Position numbers and translations under genes: made by a program. A DNA stretch of 64,000 nt from positions 124,001 to 188,000 of the forward strand of contig NZ_MUYK01000005.1 of assembly GCF_002155685.1 (NCBI RefSeq), given 5' to 3'. Below, piece by piece: positions 25,510 through 34,094 of the stretch. The DNA comes from Erythrobacter colymbi. GTDB taxonomy: Bacteria; Pseudomonadota; Alphaproteobacteria; Sphingomonadales; Sphingomonadaceae. The notes below the pieces were generated by a model. It was not told the DNA's origin. It saw nothing but the letters and a program-made list of their open reading frames with translations, and ran no database searches. Position 1 is the first letter of the stretch; each line of letters starts with the position of its first letter.

Positions 25510-25842
25510 GTGCGTTCATCTAATGCGCTCGAAGACGCGGCCACCAAGTTTGATGTTCAGGGACTAGAGCTGGATTGGACCTGCGTGTGCTGGGACGCGA
25601 ACTTCCGGTGGGAAAATGGCGCCTTGCAGACCTGGCAGTTCAGAGGAACCCGGTGGCGGGCGGTCAATGATACCAGCAGGCAAGCATTTATTGTGAATTC
25701 GTATCGCGTGCTTATGACGCGGGCCAAGCAGGGGATAATTGTCTTTGTGCCCGAAGGTTCGGCGGCCGATGAGACCCGGTCCCCCAGCTTCTATGACGGC
25801 ATACTGACCCATCTGCTCGCGTGCGGTTTCGAGAGCTTGTGA
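25510..25842 (+). pseudogene. C-terminal remnant of a DUF2075 (Schlafen-like) helicase
   Basis: The frame reads NALEDAATKFDVQGLELDW, CVCWDANFRW, and NSYRVLMTRAKQGIIVFVPEG, then FYDGILTHLLACG. This is the last ~100 residues of DUF2075 proteins, with helicase motifs V (QGLELDW) and VI (YRVLMTRA). The ATPase N-terminal ~400 residues are absent; upstream the frame stays open to 25438 but shows no family text. It is probably the tail of a gene cut when the nuclease-caspase module arrived. Confidence 0.72.
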
Positions 25843-25901
25843 CAGGCTCAGCTTCAAAGCTGGTTTCCGCGCTTGGAGACCTTGATATGTGATGGTCGGT
25901 T

Positions 25902-26000
25902 TATGCGATTTTCAGCATATAGTACCTTTATGCTGTTTGGCGCATATTCTGTCTTTATGCGAAAAATGACATATTGCGGATTTATGCGATTTCGGGCATA
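25902..26000. promoter_or_regulatory. Four hip operators with 27-bp spacing
   Basis: TATGC-N8-GCATA occurs at 25902-25919, 25929-25946 and 25983-26000, with a one-mismatch copy (TATGC-N8-ACATA) at 25956-25973. All four centres are exactly 27 bp apart. E. coli hipBA likewise has several inverted repeats with 8-bp spacers bound by HipB. The array ends 20 bp before the hipB start codon, so it covers the promoter. Confidence 0.8.
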
Positions 26001-26020
26001 AAGTGCCGAGGAGGGCACAC

Positions 26021-26272
26021 ATGTCGCAAATCGTAAGATCACCCGTTCAGCTCGGTAACATCATCAGGCGTGCACGCAGAAACCGCGGCTGGACACAGTC
26101 AGAATTGGCGGATCACGCGGGACTGCGCCAAGAGCTGGTGTCCAAGATAGAGACCGGACACGAAGGCACAAAGCTATCCACCATTCACGCGATATTCGCA
26201 GCCCTCAGCCTCGATCTTGTCGTTGACGCGCGCAACGCCAGACAGGCCGCGGATATCGAGGACATCTTCTGA
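26021..26272 (+). CDS. hipB: HipB-type antitoxin and repressor
   Basis: 83 residues from ATG 26021 with GAGGAGGG 5 nt upstream. Helix-turn-helix: LGNIIRRARRNRGWTQSELADHAGLRQ... followed by VSKIETGHEG and FAALSLDLVV, the HipB/XRE signature. It neutralises the HipA kinase and represses the operon by binding the four TATGC-N8-GCATA sites upstream. The C-terminus (ARQAADIEDIF) is the usual degradable tail. Its stop overlaps the hipA start (TGATG). Confidence 0.9.
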   Translation: MSQIVRSPVQLGNIIRRARRNRGWTQSELADHAGLRQELVSKIETGHEGTKLSTIHAIFAALSLDLVVDARNARQAADIEDIF

Positions 26273-27600
26273 TGCCACGTCGGAAGGCCCATGCGCCGCT
26301 TGACGTACTCATCAATGGGCGGATGGTCGGAAACCTCGAGAAGGAGACCAGCGGCGCCACCAAGTTCACCTACGCCCAGAGCTGGCTTGACTGGGAGCAT
26401 GCATTTGCCGTCTCCCTCTCGCTTCCGATCCGCGAGACGCCGTGGACCGGAGCGCCGGTTACGGCTGTCTTCGAGAACCTTCTGCCGGACAATCCCAACA
26501 TCCGAAAAAGGGTTGCGGAACGCACCGGGGCAGCCGGCACTGACGCTTACAGTCTGCTAGAAGAAATTGGCCGCGACTGCGTCGGCGCCATGCAATTCCT
26601 TCATGCAGACGATGACCACGATCTCGTGCCGAAAATCGAAGGCGAGGAGGTGTCCGAAGAGGATATCGAGCGCATTCTTGCAGGTCTTGCACGGGCACCG
26701 CTCGGCATGGACCTGGACGATGACTTCCGGATCTCCGTTGCAGGCGCACAGGAAAAGACTGCGTTCCTCCTAAAAGACGGAAAATGGATGCGCCCCTCAG
26801 GAGCGACGCCGACAACGCACCTTCTCAAGCCTCAGCTTGGCGAGATTCCGACCGCCTCTGGCATCATCGATATGAATGCCAGCGTCGACAACGAGCACTA
26901 TTGCCTGACACTGCTCGAGGAGTTCGGCCTCAAGGTCGCCAACACTTGGATCGAGACCTTCGGCAAGCGCCGCGTCCTCGTGGTCGAGCGCTTCGACAGA
27001 CGCTGGCGCGGCACGGACAATCTTCTGCGTCTGCCACAAGAGGACTGCTGTCAGGCTCTCGGGGTGCCTCCAGCCAAAAAGTATCAGAGCCAAGGCGGAC
27101 CCGGCGCGGTCAGCATACTCGGCCTGCTTCAGGGGTCGGACGAGCCGATGGATGATCAGCGAGACTTCTTCATCGCTCTCATTCTGTTCTGGCTGATCGG
27201 GGCGACGGATGGGCATGCCAAGAATTTCTCGATCTTCCTGCGTCCGGGCGGCCGCTATCGATTGACGCCGATGTACGACGTCCTTTCAGCCCAGCCCGCC
27301 TTCGACCGGCTGCAGATACCCAACAACAAGTACAAGCTGGCCATGTCTGCCGGGGACAGCCGGAAATACAGAATTCTCGAGATTGCCGGACGCCACTTCA
27401 TACAGACGGGGAAGGAAGCAGGGATTGGCTCGACCCCAATCGAAATGGCGATCCACAGCATTCTGCAGCTTGCAGGAACTGCGCCAGCGCGAGCGCTGGA
27501 GCGGATGCCGTCTGATTTCTCCTTCGAAGTTTACGAGAGCATCGAACGGGCAATCAGCGGCCGGCTCAATCTTCTCGAAGCTGGCCTCAGGGACCTATGA
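26272..27600 (+). CDS. hipA: HipA-type serine/threonine kinase toxin
   Basis: 442 residues. N-terminal subdomain with LPDNPNIRKRVAERTG and the regulatory region; ISVAGAQEKTAFLL is the HipA nucleotide-binding strand, and ATDGHAKNFSIF carries the catalytic Asp and the HxxN metal residues, followed by YDVLSAQP. HipA of E. coli phosphorylates glutamyl-tRNA synthetase and causes persistence; the same target (gltX) lies elsewhere in this window, but the target here is unknown. It is complete and translationally coupled to hipB. It ends the recognisable cargo of the island. Confidence 0.92.
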   Translation: MPRRKAHAPLDVLINGRMVGNLEKETSGATKFTYAQSWLDWEHAFAVSLSLPIRETPWTGAPVTAVFENLLPDNPNIRKRVAERTGAAGTDAYSLLEEIGRDCVGAMQFLHADDDHDLVPKIEGEEVSEEDIERILAGLARAPLGMDLDDDFRISVAGAQEKTAFLLKDGKWMRPSGATPTTHLLKPQLGEIPTASGIIDMNASVDNEHYCLTLLEEFGLKVANTWIETFGKRRVLVVERFDRRWRGTDNLLRLPQEDCCQALGVPPAKKYQSQGGPGAVSILGLLQGSDEPMDDQRDFFIALILFWLIGATDGHAKNFSIFLRPGGRYRLTPMYDVLSAQPAFDRLQIPNNKYKLAMSAGDSRKYRILEIAGRHFIQTGKEAGIGSTPIEMAIHSILQLAGTAPARALERMPSDFSFEVYESIERAISGRLNLLEAGLRDL

Positions 27601-28011
27601 TGGCACTCAGCGCGGCCGACCGCAGAAGCTTTGCCGCTTGCTCTCGCTTGGCCATCGGGAACCCGCCAACGGATCAATTCAGCCGTTTGCGGACTCCAAA
27701 GGCGATCGAAACGGTAAGCACGCATCAAATAAATCTTCTGAAGAAACTTGCATTCACACGAAACGATGTGCTACATCGTGAATGTGCCTGAAACAGTGCT
27801 TAAAGACCCAAATCTTTTGAGCAAATCAGACTTGGGGGCATGGCAAGTGGCATTTCAATCTTCGAAATGTATATATGATAAGTATATCAAATACTTACTT
27901 TTTACTTGTTTGTCCTCTTCTGGGCACCATTTTCCCGCTGCAACGCGCACCATCGCGGCCACCCCGCAAAGGCCAAGCGGCGCGGACGGGGCAATGGTTT
28001 TGCCCCCTTCC
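27601..28011. other. AT-rich island-chromosome junction region
   Basis: No supported gene. The first ~90 bp still read like coding sequence in short frames; from about 27690 the sequence becomes AT-rich (TATATATGATAAG, TATCAAATACTTAC). A 6+6-bp stem with a bulge (CATTCA, CGATGT / ACATCG, TGAATG) lies at 27751-27784. The right edge of the island probably falls here, since the next gene belongs to the glycan locus. No copy of an att sequence can be confirmed because the left end is outside the window. Confidence 0.45.
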
Positions 28012-30015
28012 CTATTGCTCCACAAACACGAACTCATGCTGGCTGTCGCGCACCACCAGCGTCCGTTTGCCGTCCTGTGTGCCGGCCACCAGCGGGAAGA
28101 ACAGCAGGGTGGGATCGAGCCCGACGAAGCTGAGCGTGCCGTCCTCGTTCTTCCTCGTGCCGACCGGGGTCGACATGGTGCGGAAGGCGAAACGGGTTTC
28201 CTTGGCGTCGCGCGTCACCTTCAGCGGGCCGAGGTCGGCGTTGTAGTATGATGCCGCAAGGCCCGCGACTGCCGCGGGGTCGGGGGTCACCGAGACCAGT
28301 GCCGCCTCTGCCGCGATTTCCGCGTTGTAGCGTGCCGCCGCCGCGCTGACATCGCTCGCAGCCTCGGGCTTGCCATCGTAGAGCAGTTCGAGCAGCCGCC
28401 GCATGAAGGGGCGCAGCAGCGCCTGGCCGTAGTCCGAATTGGTCAGCAGCACCGCGCCGATCCCGGCCTCGGGGATGATGATGATGTCGCTCTTGTACCC
28501 GGCAAGGCTGCCGCCGTGGTGGACCACGTCGACGCCGTAGTCGCGGTCGACCTGCATCCCCATGCCGTAGACCCGGTCCTCGCCGACCGGCACGTTCGCC
28601 ACCCGCCGCTGGAGCACGTTGGCGGCCGAGACATATTGCGTCCCGTCGTCGAGCCTGCCCACGTTGAGTTCGAAGCGGACGTATTTCGCCAGATCCGCGG
28701 CGGTCGACCACGCCCCTCCTGCCGCGCCGTAGCGGGTGAAGGCGAAGTTCAGCTTCTGCCCCGCATCGAGGATCGGCTGGTGCGCGCCGGTGATGTCGGT
28801 CGCGTGCGGCCAGGCCCAGTTGCCCTGCGTCGCCTTGCCGAAATCGAGCGTCGTGCGGGTCATGCCGAGCGGGCCCCACACCAGCCGGTGGATCGCCGTA
28901 TCGAAGGCCTTGTCGAGATCGGCGACCTCCGGCTCGGCCAGATGCCCGCCGATATAGCCCGCGGCCGAGGCCATGAGGTTGTTGTACTGGAACACCTCGC
29001 CGAAACCGCTGGTGGGCTCGGTCACGGCGAGCTGGGCGAAGGTGTCCTTGGCCGCCGCGTTCGGGTCGGAGTTGAGGATGACCTGGAAGTCCTTGCGCGG
29101 CAGGCCGGTGCAGGCGCAGACCAGATGCCTGACCAGCACCTTGGCAGTGGTCGCATCGCTGCCGAGGCGGAAGGGGGCATAGGCCTCGGTCACCGGCTCG
29201 TCCCAGCGCAGCTTGCCCTCGTCGACCAGCTTGGCGAGCAGCAGGGTCGCCATGCCCTTGGTGTTCGAGGCGATGGCGAAGATCGTGTCGCCGTCGACCG
29301 GCTCGGGCTTGCCCATAGCGCGCACGCCGACGCCGCCCGCATAGAGCGTGCCGTTGCGGTCGGTGATAGCGATTCCCGCGCCGGGCACGCCCAGCTCCTT
29401 GATCGACTGTTCGACGAAGCTGCGCAGCTCGGCGATCCGCGCGGCGTCCATCGGATGCGCCTGTCGTCCGGCAAAGCTCTCGCGCGCATAGCCCGCCGGA
29501 CGCAGGCTCTGTTGCACGAGGCCGATGGCTGCGGCGCGCTTGTCGGCGGTCGCCTCGGCCCCGTCGATCAGCACCAGCGTCCAGTCCGCGCCCTTGCGGA
29601 ACGCGACCGCATAGAGCGCGCGCTTCTCGTTCGGCGAGGTCTCGTAATCGATGACCTGCCGCTCCTCCCAGCCGTTGCGCGGGGGCCTTGCGGTGACGAT
29701 CTTGGGCGGGCGGGTCTGCGAGGGCGACCACAGCTGCCATGCCTTGGCCGCCGCGGCGGAAGCGTCAGCGGCGGCGCCGACCTCGACGATGGCGATGCGG
29801 AAATCGCCTTCGGGCGCGGCCAGTTCGACGAGGCTGGGTGCCTCCTTGCGGGTCCAGCCGGGAGAGAGCGTGAAGGTCGCCCCCGCAGGTGTCACGCCGG
29901 ACAGCGCGGCCGCGTCCTGCGCCTCGGCGGCGGTCTGCGCCGACACGGGCATCGCCAGCGCGAGCGGCGCGGCGACCGCAAGCAGGCACGCGGTGACTTT
30001 CAGAAACTTTGCCAT
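28012..30015 (-). CDS. Secreted beta-lactamase-fold serine hydrolase
   Basis: 667 residues from ATG 30015, giving a clear signal peptide (MAKFLKVTACLLAVAAPLAL, cleavage near VSAQ). An N-terminal ~180-residue extension precedes the class C beta-lactamase-like domain: SNTK as the SxxK catalytic motif, YNN as the YxN motif, and HHGGSLAGY as the HxG-like third motif. Such periplasmic enzymes cleave D-Ala peptides or esters, not necessarily beta-lactams. It lies downstream of the sugar transporter gene on the same strand (82-bp gap). A role in the glycan locus is possible, for example as a periplasmic esterase. Confidence 0.85.
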   Translation of the reverse strand: MAKFLKVTACLLAVAAPLALAMPVSAQTAAEAQDAAALSGVTPAGATFTLSPGWTRKEAPSLVELAAPEGDFRIAIVEVGAAADASAAAAKAWQLWSPSQTRPPKIVTARPPRNGWEERQVIDYETSPNEKRALYAVAFRKGADWTLVLIDGAEATADKRAAAIGLVQQSLRPAGYARESFAGRQAHPMDAARIAELRSFVEQSIKELGVPGAGIAITDRNGTLYAGGVGVRAMGKPEPVDGDTIFAIASNTKGMATLLLAKLVDEGKLRWDEPVTEAYAPFRLGSDATTAKVLVRHLVCACTGLPRKDFQVILNSDPNAAAKDTFAQLAVTEPTSGFGEVFQYNNLMASAAGYIGGHLAEPEVADLDKAFDTAIHRLVWGPLGMTRTTLDFGKATQGNWAWPHATDITGAHQPILDAGQKLNFAFTRYGAAGGAWSTAADLAKYVRFELNVGRLDDGTQYVSAANVLQRRVANVPVGEDRVYGMGMQVDRDYGVDVVHHGGSLAGYKSDIIIIPEAGIGAVLLTNSDYGQALLRPFMRRLLELLYDGKPEAASDVSAAAARYNAEIAAEAALVSVTPDPAAVAGLAASYYNADLGPLKVTRDAKETRFAFRTMSTPVGTRKNEDGTLSFVGLDPTLLFFPLVAGTQDGKRTLVVRDSQHEFVFVEQ

Positions 30016-30097
30016 GGAATCCCCTCCCAACCGGTCGGGAATATCCGTCAGGCAAGAAGGTCTGGCAACTGCGAATTGGCGGGGGGACTATGCCCCG

Positions 30098-31447
30098 TCA
30101 GTGCCCGCCCGCCCCCGCTGCGACCGTGCGCTGCGCCGCCGCGCGTCCGGCCAGCACAGCGAACAGCGTCAATGCGCCGTAGCACAGCGCCGGGACGATG
30201 AAGGACGTGGCATAGCTGCTCGCCCCCGACACGGCCCCCGCCAGCAGCGGGATGAAGGCGCCGCCGACAATCGCTGTGCACAGCAGGCCCGAGGTCGCCT
30301 CCTGGCTCGCGCTCGACCGTTCGAGCGTGAGGGTGAAGATCACCGGGAACATGATCGAGTTGAACAGGCCGATCGCGAGCGCGACGAACCCGGCGCTCAC
30401 CCCGCCGACCGCCATGACATAGAGGCACATCAGCGCGGCGGTGACGGTGAAGATCGCCAGCAGCCGCGCCGCATCGAAGCGCGCCAGCAGCGCCGATCCG
30501 ACCGCGCGCCCGATCATCGCCCCGCCCCAGTAAAGCGCGGTGAACTTGCCCGCCTCTTCCAGCGAGATGCCGGGCACCCCGTCATTGCTGAACAGCCAGC
30601 TGATGGCGGGGAAGGACCATGCGGCCTCGGACTGGCCCCACACCGCGTTCGAATTGAGGAACAGTGCCATCTGGGTGCCGATCGAGACTTCCGCGCCGAC
30701 ATAGAGGAAGATCGCAAGGCTGCCGAACACCGCCCAGCGCGAGGACAGCGCATCGCCGAGGGTCGCGAGCGCGCCGGGCTGCGCGGCGGCGTTCTCGACC
30801 GGAGGCTGGGCCGCGTTCAAGGCGCTGCGGCTGAGGTAGAAGAACACCAGCAGCGCCGCGATCATGCCCGCGATCCAGAAATAGGCCCGGTCGATCCCCG
30901 CCAGCGCCGCATCGCGGACCGCATCGGTCACCTCGACGCCGGGCTTCACCTCGAGATCCTTGAGGAACAGGCTCGCGCCGATGATCGGGCCGATGAAGGT
31001 GCCGACCGAATTGAAGGTCTGGCTCAGCGTCAGGCGCAGGTGGCTGCGCTCGGGCGCGCCGAGCGCGGCGGCGAGCGGGTTGGCGGCGACCTGCAGGATC
31101 GTGATCCCGCTCGCGAGGATGAACAGGCCCGCCAGCACCACCGGATAGATCGCGGCATTGGCAGCGAGCAGCATGGTCAGGCAGCCCGCGATCATCATCG
31201 CGAGCGCGATCAGGATGGTGCGCACCGAGGAAAGGCGCGCCAGCAAGGCCGCGGCGGGCAGGCTGGTGACGCCATAGGCGATGAAGAAGGCAAAGGCGCT
31301 CAGCTGTGCCTCGAAATCGCTCAGAGTGAAGATGCCCTTCACCGAGGCGACCAGCGGATCGAGCATCGAGGTGATGAAGCCCCACGCGAAAAAGAGCGTC
31401 GTCACGGCCGCGAACGCAAGGCCTGTCGAGCCGTTTTTGGCCACCAT
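30098..31447 (-). CDS. FHS-family sugar:H+ symporter (FucP/GlcP-like)
   Basis: 449 residues with about twelve membrane segments. Family text includes FFAWGFITSMLDPL, FFIAYGVTSLPAAALLARL, ILQVAANPLAAALG and LTLSQTFNSVGTFIGPIIG, diagnostic of the fucose/glucose-galactose symporter branch of the MFS. It imports the monosaccharide released by the periplasmic enzymes. AGGGAGGGG precedes ATG 31447. The 25-bp ROK-regulon motif lies at 31463-31487 right upstream, and the cupin-like gene is divergent from the same region. Confidence 0.92.
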   Translation of the reverse strand: MVAKNGSTGLAFAAVTTLFFAWGFITSMLDPLVASVKGIFTLSDFEAQLSAFAFFIAYGVTSLPAAALLARLSSVRTILIALAMMIAGCLTMLLAANAAIYPVVLAGLFILASGITILQVAANPLAAALGAPERSHLRLTLSQTFNSVGTFIGPIIGASLFLKDLEVKPGVEVTDAVRDAALAGIDRAYFWIAGMIAALLVFFYLSRSALNAAQPPVENAAAQPGALATLGDALSSRWAVFGSLAIFLYVGAEVSIGTQMALFLNSNAVWGQSEAAWSFPAISWLFSNDGVPGISLEEAGKFTALYWGGAMIGRAVGSALLARFDAARLLAIFTVTAALMCLYVMAVGGVSAGFVALAIGLFNSIMFPVIFTLTLERSSASQEATSGLLCTAIVGGAFIPLLAGAVSGASSYATSFIVPALCYGALTLFAVLAGRAAAQRTVAAGAGGH

Positions 31448-31462
31448 CGATCCCCTCCCTGT

Positions 31463-31487
31463 ATTAAATAATTTTGCTTATCTTATT
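31463..31487. promoter_or_regulatory. Candidate ROK-repressor operator, site A
   Basis: AT-rich 25-bp element between the sugar transporter and the divergent cupin gene. It aligns without gaps with sites at 38611-38635 (reverse strand) and 44306-44330. Shared parts are TTAAA at positions 2-6, TTTG at 11-14, TT at 16-17 and TTATT at 21-25. It would let one repressor control both flanking genes. Confidence 0.6.
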
Positions 31488-31547
31488 GGATGGCGCAAGG
31501 TAGACGCATAATCAAGCGCCGATCAGGGGTGCGGGAGAGAAAGCCGG

Positions 31548-32573
31548 ATGTTGAAGCCGTGGAGCTGGCGCCCCGGGCGCAGCGTTGCCGAGTGCAGCGG
31601 TGATCCGGCAGCAGCGCTCGCCGATGCCGCGCAGGCGGGGCATCCGCTGGTGTTTCGGGGGCTTGCGGCGGACTGGCCGCTGGTGGGGCAGGGTCGCACC
31701 GGGCCGCGGCAAGCCTTCGATCATCTCCTGCAATTCGACACCGGCAAGGGAGCGAAGACGATGCTCGGCGCGGCGGCGCTGGGCGGGCGGTTCTTCTATG
31801 CCGACGACATGCTGGGCTACAATTTCGCGGTGCAGACGGTCGGCCTCGCACAGGTCTGCGCGCAGATTCTGGCGCTGGTGGAACAGCCCGATCCCCCTGC
31901 GGTCTATGCCGGTTCGAACCCGGTCGATACCTATCTGCCCGGCTTTGCCGCAGCGAACCGGCTGACGCTGCCGATCCCCGATGCCGCCGCGCGGGTGTGG
32001 GTCGGCAATGCCAGCCACGTCGCCCCGCATTTCGATATCTCCGAGAATATCGCGGTGGTCGCGCTCGGCCGCCGGCGGGTGGTGCTGTTCCCGCCGCACC
32101 AGACCGCGAACCTCTATGTCGGCCCGCTGGATGTGACGATCGCGGGCCAGCCGGTGAGCATGGTCGACATCCGCGCGCCCGATCTCGAACGCTATCCGCG
32201 CTACGCCGAGGCGATGGAGCACGCGGTCGTGGCCGAGCTTGAAGCGGGCGATGCGATCTACATGCCCTCGCTGTGGTGGCACTGCATCGAGGCGCTGGAT
32301 CCGGCCAATATCCTCGTCAACTACTGGTACAACGCGCCGGCCAACTCCTCGCCCTTTGCCGCGCTGGTCCATGCGATGCTGGCCGTGCGCGATCTGCCGC
32401 CGCCCGAGAAAGCGGCGTGGGCGCACTGGTTCGACCATTTCGTGTTCGCGCCCGACGCCGCCGATGCCGCCGCGCACCTGCCGCCGCACGCGCGCGGAGT
32501 GAGCGGTCCGCCCGGCGCTGGCCGGGCAGAGGGCGTGCGGGCCTTCGTGATGCGTGCGCTAGGTGCGGGTTAG
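31548..32573 (+). CDS. Cupin-like (JmjC-type, cupin_8) protein
   Basis: 341 residues. HPLVFRGLAADWPLV opens the domain; HFDISENIAVVALGRRRVVL gives the HxD metal pair and MPSLWWHCIEAL the distal His, the Fe(II)/2-oxoglutarate oxygenase or cupin_8 pattern. LVNYWYN is also typical. Such proteins are recurrent partners of tryptophan-halogenase-like genes and TonB receptors in Sphingomonadales and Xanthomonadales sugar loci; substrates are unknown. It is divergent from the transporter with site A between them and convergent with the halogenase operon (27-bp gap). Confidence 0.85.
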   Translation: MLKPWSWRPGRSVAECSGDPAAALADAAQAGHPLVFRGLAADWPLVGQGRTGPRQAFDHLLQFDTGKGAKTMLGAAALGGRFFYADDMLGYNFAVQTVGLAQVCAQILALVEQPDPPAVYAGSNPVDTYLPGFAAANRLTLPIPDAAARVWVGNASHVAPHFDISENIAVVALGRRRVVLFPPHQTANLYVGPLDVTIAGQPVSMVDIRAPDLERYPRYAEAMEHAVVAELEAGDAIYMPSLWWHCIEALDPANILVNYWYNAPANSSPFAALVHAMLAVRDLPPPEKAAWAHWFDHFVFAPDAADAAAHLPPHARGVSGPPGAGRAEGVRAFVMRALGAG

Positions 32574-32600
32574 CCCGCCTCAGACCCCCGCCAGACGCGG

Positions 32601-34094
32601 TCAGACCCCCGTCAGACCCCTGATAAACTCCGCCTGGAAGGGCAATTTTGCCACCGCCTGCGCGGTTGTGTCGCGCAGCATGGCCATGATGTCGGCCAGT
32701 TCCTGCTCGGGCACAAGGTCGGCCAGCGGGGAGTAGGCGGCGGGCTCCACCCCCTGCCCGAGCATCACCGCCAGCCAGCTCGCCTCGGCAAACAGCTCGT
32801 TGTTTTCGCGGGTTATTCGGCCTGTCTCGCGGAACAGGGCGATACGGTCCGCGAGCGTCTGGTCAGGCGGCAGGGTAGCGCGGCGTTCCCGCCAGAACGG
32901 CTCCCCTCGCCGGTTGGCCCAGTAGTGGAACAGCAGGAAATCGCGGATCCCCTCGTAATCCTTGACCGACTGCCGGTTGAACTCCGCCACCGTCCCGGTC
33001 GCCGGAAGGCTGCGCGGCATCAGGGTGAGGAGACGGCTGATTACCAATTGAATCAGATGGATACTGGTGGATTCCAGCGGCTCGAGGAAGCCGCCGGCGA
33101 GGCCCAGCGCGATGACATTGCCGTGCCAGAACTCCTCGCGGTGCCCGGCGGTGAAGCGCAATTGCCGCGGCTCGGCAAGCGGCTTCCCGTCGACCGCGGC
33201 AAGCAGCGTGGCCGCAGCCTCGTCGTCCGAGACATGCGCGCTCGAATAGACATAGCCATTGCCGGTACGGTGCTGGAGCGGGATGCGCCACGTCCACCCC
33301 GCCGCCCGCGCGGTGGCGCGGGTGTAGAGGATGGGCTCCTCGTGCCGCTCGGTCGGGACCGCCAACGCACGGTCGCACGGCAGCCAGCGCGACCAGTCGC
33401 GGTAGCCCACCCCCATCGTCTCGCCGAGCAGCAGGCTGCGGAAGCCCGAGCAATCGAGGTAGAGATCGGCCGTCAGCACCCGCCCGTCGGCCAGCGTGAC
33501 GCCCGTCAGCATGCCGTTCTCCGCATCGCGCGTCGCTTCGACGATCCGCCCTTCGTGACGCGTCGCGCCCCTCGCCTCGGCCACCCGGCGCAGTAGGCGG
33601 GCATAGAGCGAGGCGTCGAAGTGGAAGGCGCTGAACAGCTTGGCGAGCGGCGAATTGGGCGGGGGCGGCGGGTTGATCTTCGCGAACCGCCCCGTCGCAG
33701 CCGCGACCGAATTGGCGTTGAATTCGTGCAGCGGCACCCGCCCGCCCGTCCGGATCCAGAAGTGCCAGAAATCGACCCCGTTGATCGGCACGCCGAAGGC
33801 ACCGAAGGGGTGGAGATAGCTGTGCCCCTCCTCGAGCCAGTCGGCGAATTCGATCCCCAGCTTGTAGGTCGCCTGGGTCTCGCGCAGCATATCGGCGTCG
33901 CTGATGCCGAGCGAGGCGTTGAACAGGTTGATCTGAGGGATGGTCGCCTCGCCCACGCCGACGATGCCGATCTCGTCGGATTCGACCAGCTCGACCGCGA
34001 TGTTCGGCATGACCGTGGCGATCGCGGCGGCCGCCATCCATCCGGCCGTGCCGCCGCCCACGATCAGGATTGTGCGCAAGGGCTGGCCGCTCAT
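32601..34094 (-). CDS. Tryptophan-halogenase family flavoprotein 1
   Basis: 497 residues of the flavin-dependent halogenase family: FAD loop GGGTAGWMAAA, VGVGEATIP, ATYKLGIEFADW with Lys78 (equivalent to catalytic Lys79 of PrnA), WTWRIPLQHRTGNGYVY with the WxWxIP motif, and LEPLESTSIHLIQ with the catalytic Glu. Members of this branch sit in TonB-receptor sugar loci and have no proven substrate; halogenation is not established. Last gene of the four-gene operon; its start overlaps the previous stop by 4 nt (ATGA). Confidence 0.9.
   Translation of the reverse strand: MSGQPLRTILIVGGGTAGWMAAAAIATVMPNIAVELVESDEIGIVGVGEATIPQINLFNASLGISDADMLRETQATYKLGIEFADWLEEGHSYLHPFGAFGVPINGVDFWHFWIRTGGRVPLHEFNANSVAAATGRFAKINPPPPPNSPLAKLFSAFHFDASLYARLLRRVAEARGATRHEGRIVEATRDAENGMLTGVTLADGRVLTADLYLDCSGFRSLLLGETMGVGYRDWSRWLPCDRALAVPTERHEEPILYTRATARAAGWTWRIPLQHRTGNGYVYSSAHVSDDEAAATLLAAVDGKPLAEPRQLRFTAGHREEFWHGNVIALGLAGGFLEPLESTSIHLIQLVISRLLTLMPRSLPATGTVAEFNRQSVKDYEGIRDFLLFHYWANRRGEPFWRERRATLPPDQTLADRIALFRETGRITRENNELFAEASWLAVMLGQGVEPAAYSPLADLVPEQELADIMAMLRDTTAQAVAKLPFQAEFIRGLTGV

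Noticed and set aside
28516..31471. Long plus-strand frames opposite the serine hydrolase and sugar transporter
   Set aside because: Composition is Arg/Gly/Ala-heavy with no motifs, no ribosome sites, and full overlap with well-supported genes.
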